A stretch of DNA of 64,000 nt. Source: CAWFPR01 sp963817635. GTDB lineage: Bacteria; Acidobacteriota; Vicinamibacteria; Vicinamibacterales; 2-12-FULL-66-21. How positions within the stretch are numbered: the first letter of the stretch is position 1; the number at the start of each line of letters is the position of its first letter. The DNA lies in NCBI GenBank assembly GCA_963817635.1, contig CAWFPR010000023.1, positions 124,001 to 188,000 of the forward strand, written 5' to 3'. A model generated the notes under the pieces. That model was not told the origin of the DNA. It made no database searches and was given only the letters and a program-made list of their open reading frames with translations. The position numbers were made by a program, and so were the translations under genes. Below are positions 63,250 to 64,000 of the stretch, in pieces.

Positions 63250-64000
63250 TTAGAACGGAGCCGCCGGAGTTTCTTGCAGCGCGGCCCGGCGTCCACGTCA
63301 GGCCGCCGTCGCGGGTGGTGAACGTGCGGCCGTCGGCCGCGGTCACCGTGGCGCTCGTCGCGTCGACGGCGATCACGGATTTGAGATCGACCGGTTCGGG
63401 CACGGATCGCGGCTGCCAGGTGCGCCCGTCTATCGAGAGGAGCGCGAACCCCTGCCGGCCAACGAGCCAGACGACGTTGGCCTGCGGCGACGCCCCCGCC
63501 AGGATCTCGGAGGGAGCCGGCAAGGGGACGGACGTCCACGTGGCGCCGCGGTCCATCGAACGGTCGACACGATCCGCCGCGGCGACCCGCCAGATTGACC
63601 CGTCGGGCGACGAGAACGTCACGGGCATGCGAACGGAGGCCTGCGTTTGGCGATCGTTCGCGCGCACGGATTCCCGGGCCGCGGCTTCCTTCTTTACCTC
63701 GTCCCGGAGCTGTGACGCCGGTGCGGTGACGGCGTTCGCCGCAGGCGCACTCGCGGCGGCTCGCGCCTCTTCCTTCGGCTGCGTGGCCCGCTCGGGCGGC
63801 TGCGCGATGCTTTTGGCACGGGCGTCCCCCGGTTGCGCGCCGCGCTGAGCCATCTGCGTGCGGTCTGCCCGAAGGGACGAGTCGTCTCCGCCGCTGCGCG
63901 GTTTCGCCGCGGCCAGCGACGGACTGGTGTCTCCGGACGACGAAGGCTCGGAGGTGATGGTGGCTGGAGCTGCGGGTTGCACGCTCGGCGTTTCGCCTCG
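63250..64000 (-). CDS. BNR/Ycf48-like repeat protein, C-terminal part (runs off window)
   Basis: The frame is open at the right edge and covers the last about 245 residues of a larger protein. First comes a low-complexity Ala/Gln/Arg stretch with coiled-coil character (LRDEVKKEAAARESVRANDR), then repeats of the photosystem-stability (Ycf48)/BNR type: F-S-S-P-D-G-S-I-W-R-V, DRSMDRGATWTSVPLP, FTTRDGGLTWTP. A frameshift near 63290 precedes the probable stop at 63250 (end A-P-F). In Acidobacteriota such tails are usually joined to an N-terminal zinc-finger (anti-sigma type) part, which would lie outside the window. Confidence 0.65.

Overview
The window reads as a high-GC chromosome segment of an Acidobacteriota bacterium, most likely class Vicinamibacteria. 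This is inferred from gene families seen directly: an Oar-type TonB receptor with an N-terminal carboxypeptidase-like domain, two MacB/FtsX 'ADOP' permeases plus a broken PadR-ADOP pair, many small toxin-antitoxin (TA) modules, Tat-exported enzymes and a PEP-CTERM protein. No rRNA, tRNA or CRISPR was recognised.

Layout. 1-3.7 kb: a BACON-domain lipoprotein and two TA modules lie between the two halves of one GIY-YIG gene, and 43-bp direct repeats mark the break points. 3.7-10.8 kb: M50-like peptidase, Tat aldo/keto-reductase-like protein, DUF2271 protein, histidine kinase and YfcC-like carrier. 10.7-17.5 kb: haloperoxidase remnant, seven-bladed PLL-like lectin propeller with two small partners, a ten-repeat adhesin-like protein, a protein joining a degenerate metalloprotease-like domain to a HEAT-like region, and a TIR protein. 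17.6-24.5 kb: esterase (its 3' end duplicated at 9.7 kb), sodium:solute symporter, PIN TA module, katG with a Fur-family regulator. 24.7-36 kb: ADOP permeases, TA modules, membrane MutS-like ATPase, MazEF-like pair, and a large lipoprotein-membrane-TIR protein.

36-51 kb is the most coherent block. A Tat-exported adenine deaminase diverges from a purine permease. Next to them an operon encodes a TonB receptor, three different secreted nucleoside hydrolases, a ribokinase and a DMT-type sugar permease. A secreted NADAR-like protein is transcribed divergently from this operon. Together they suggest uptake of a nucleoside- or nucleotide-containing compound, periplasmic N-glycoside cleavage, ribose import and phosphorylation, and base deamination and import. 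51-64 kb: propeller-phosphoesterase, Zn-ribbon proteins, PEGA protein, PEP-CTERM protein, cytochrome c, glycopolymer-type membrane protein, DUF4139 protein and a partial BNR-repeat protein running off the right edge.

Two general points. Many genes carry one-base frameshifts while their peptide sequence stays conserved on both sides (katG has at least eight), so local assembly indels are likely; these are listed as single CDSs spanning the shifts. Several antitoxin and regulator genes start exactly six bases after a TAnnnT -10 hexamer, which points to leaderless transcripts.
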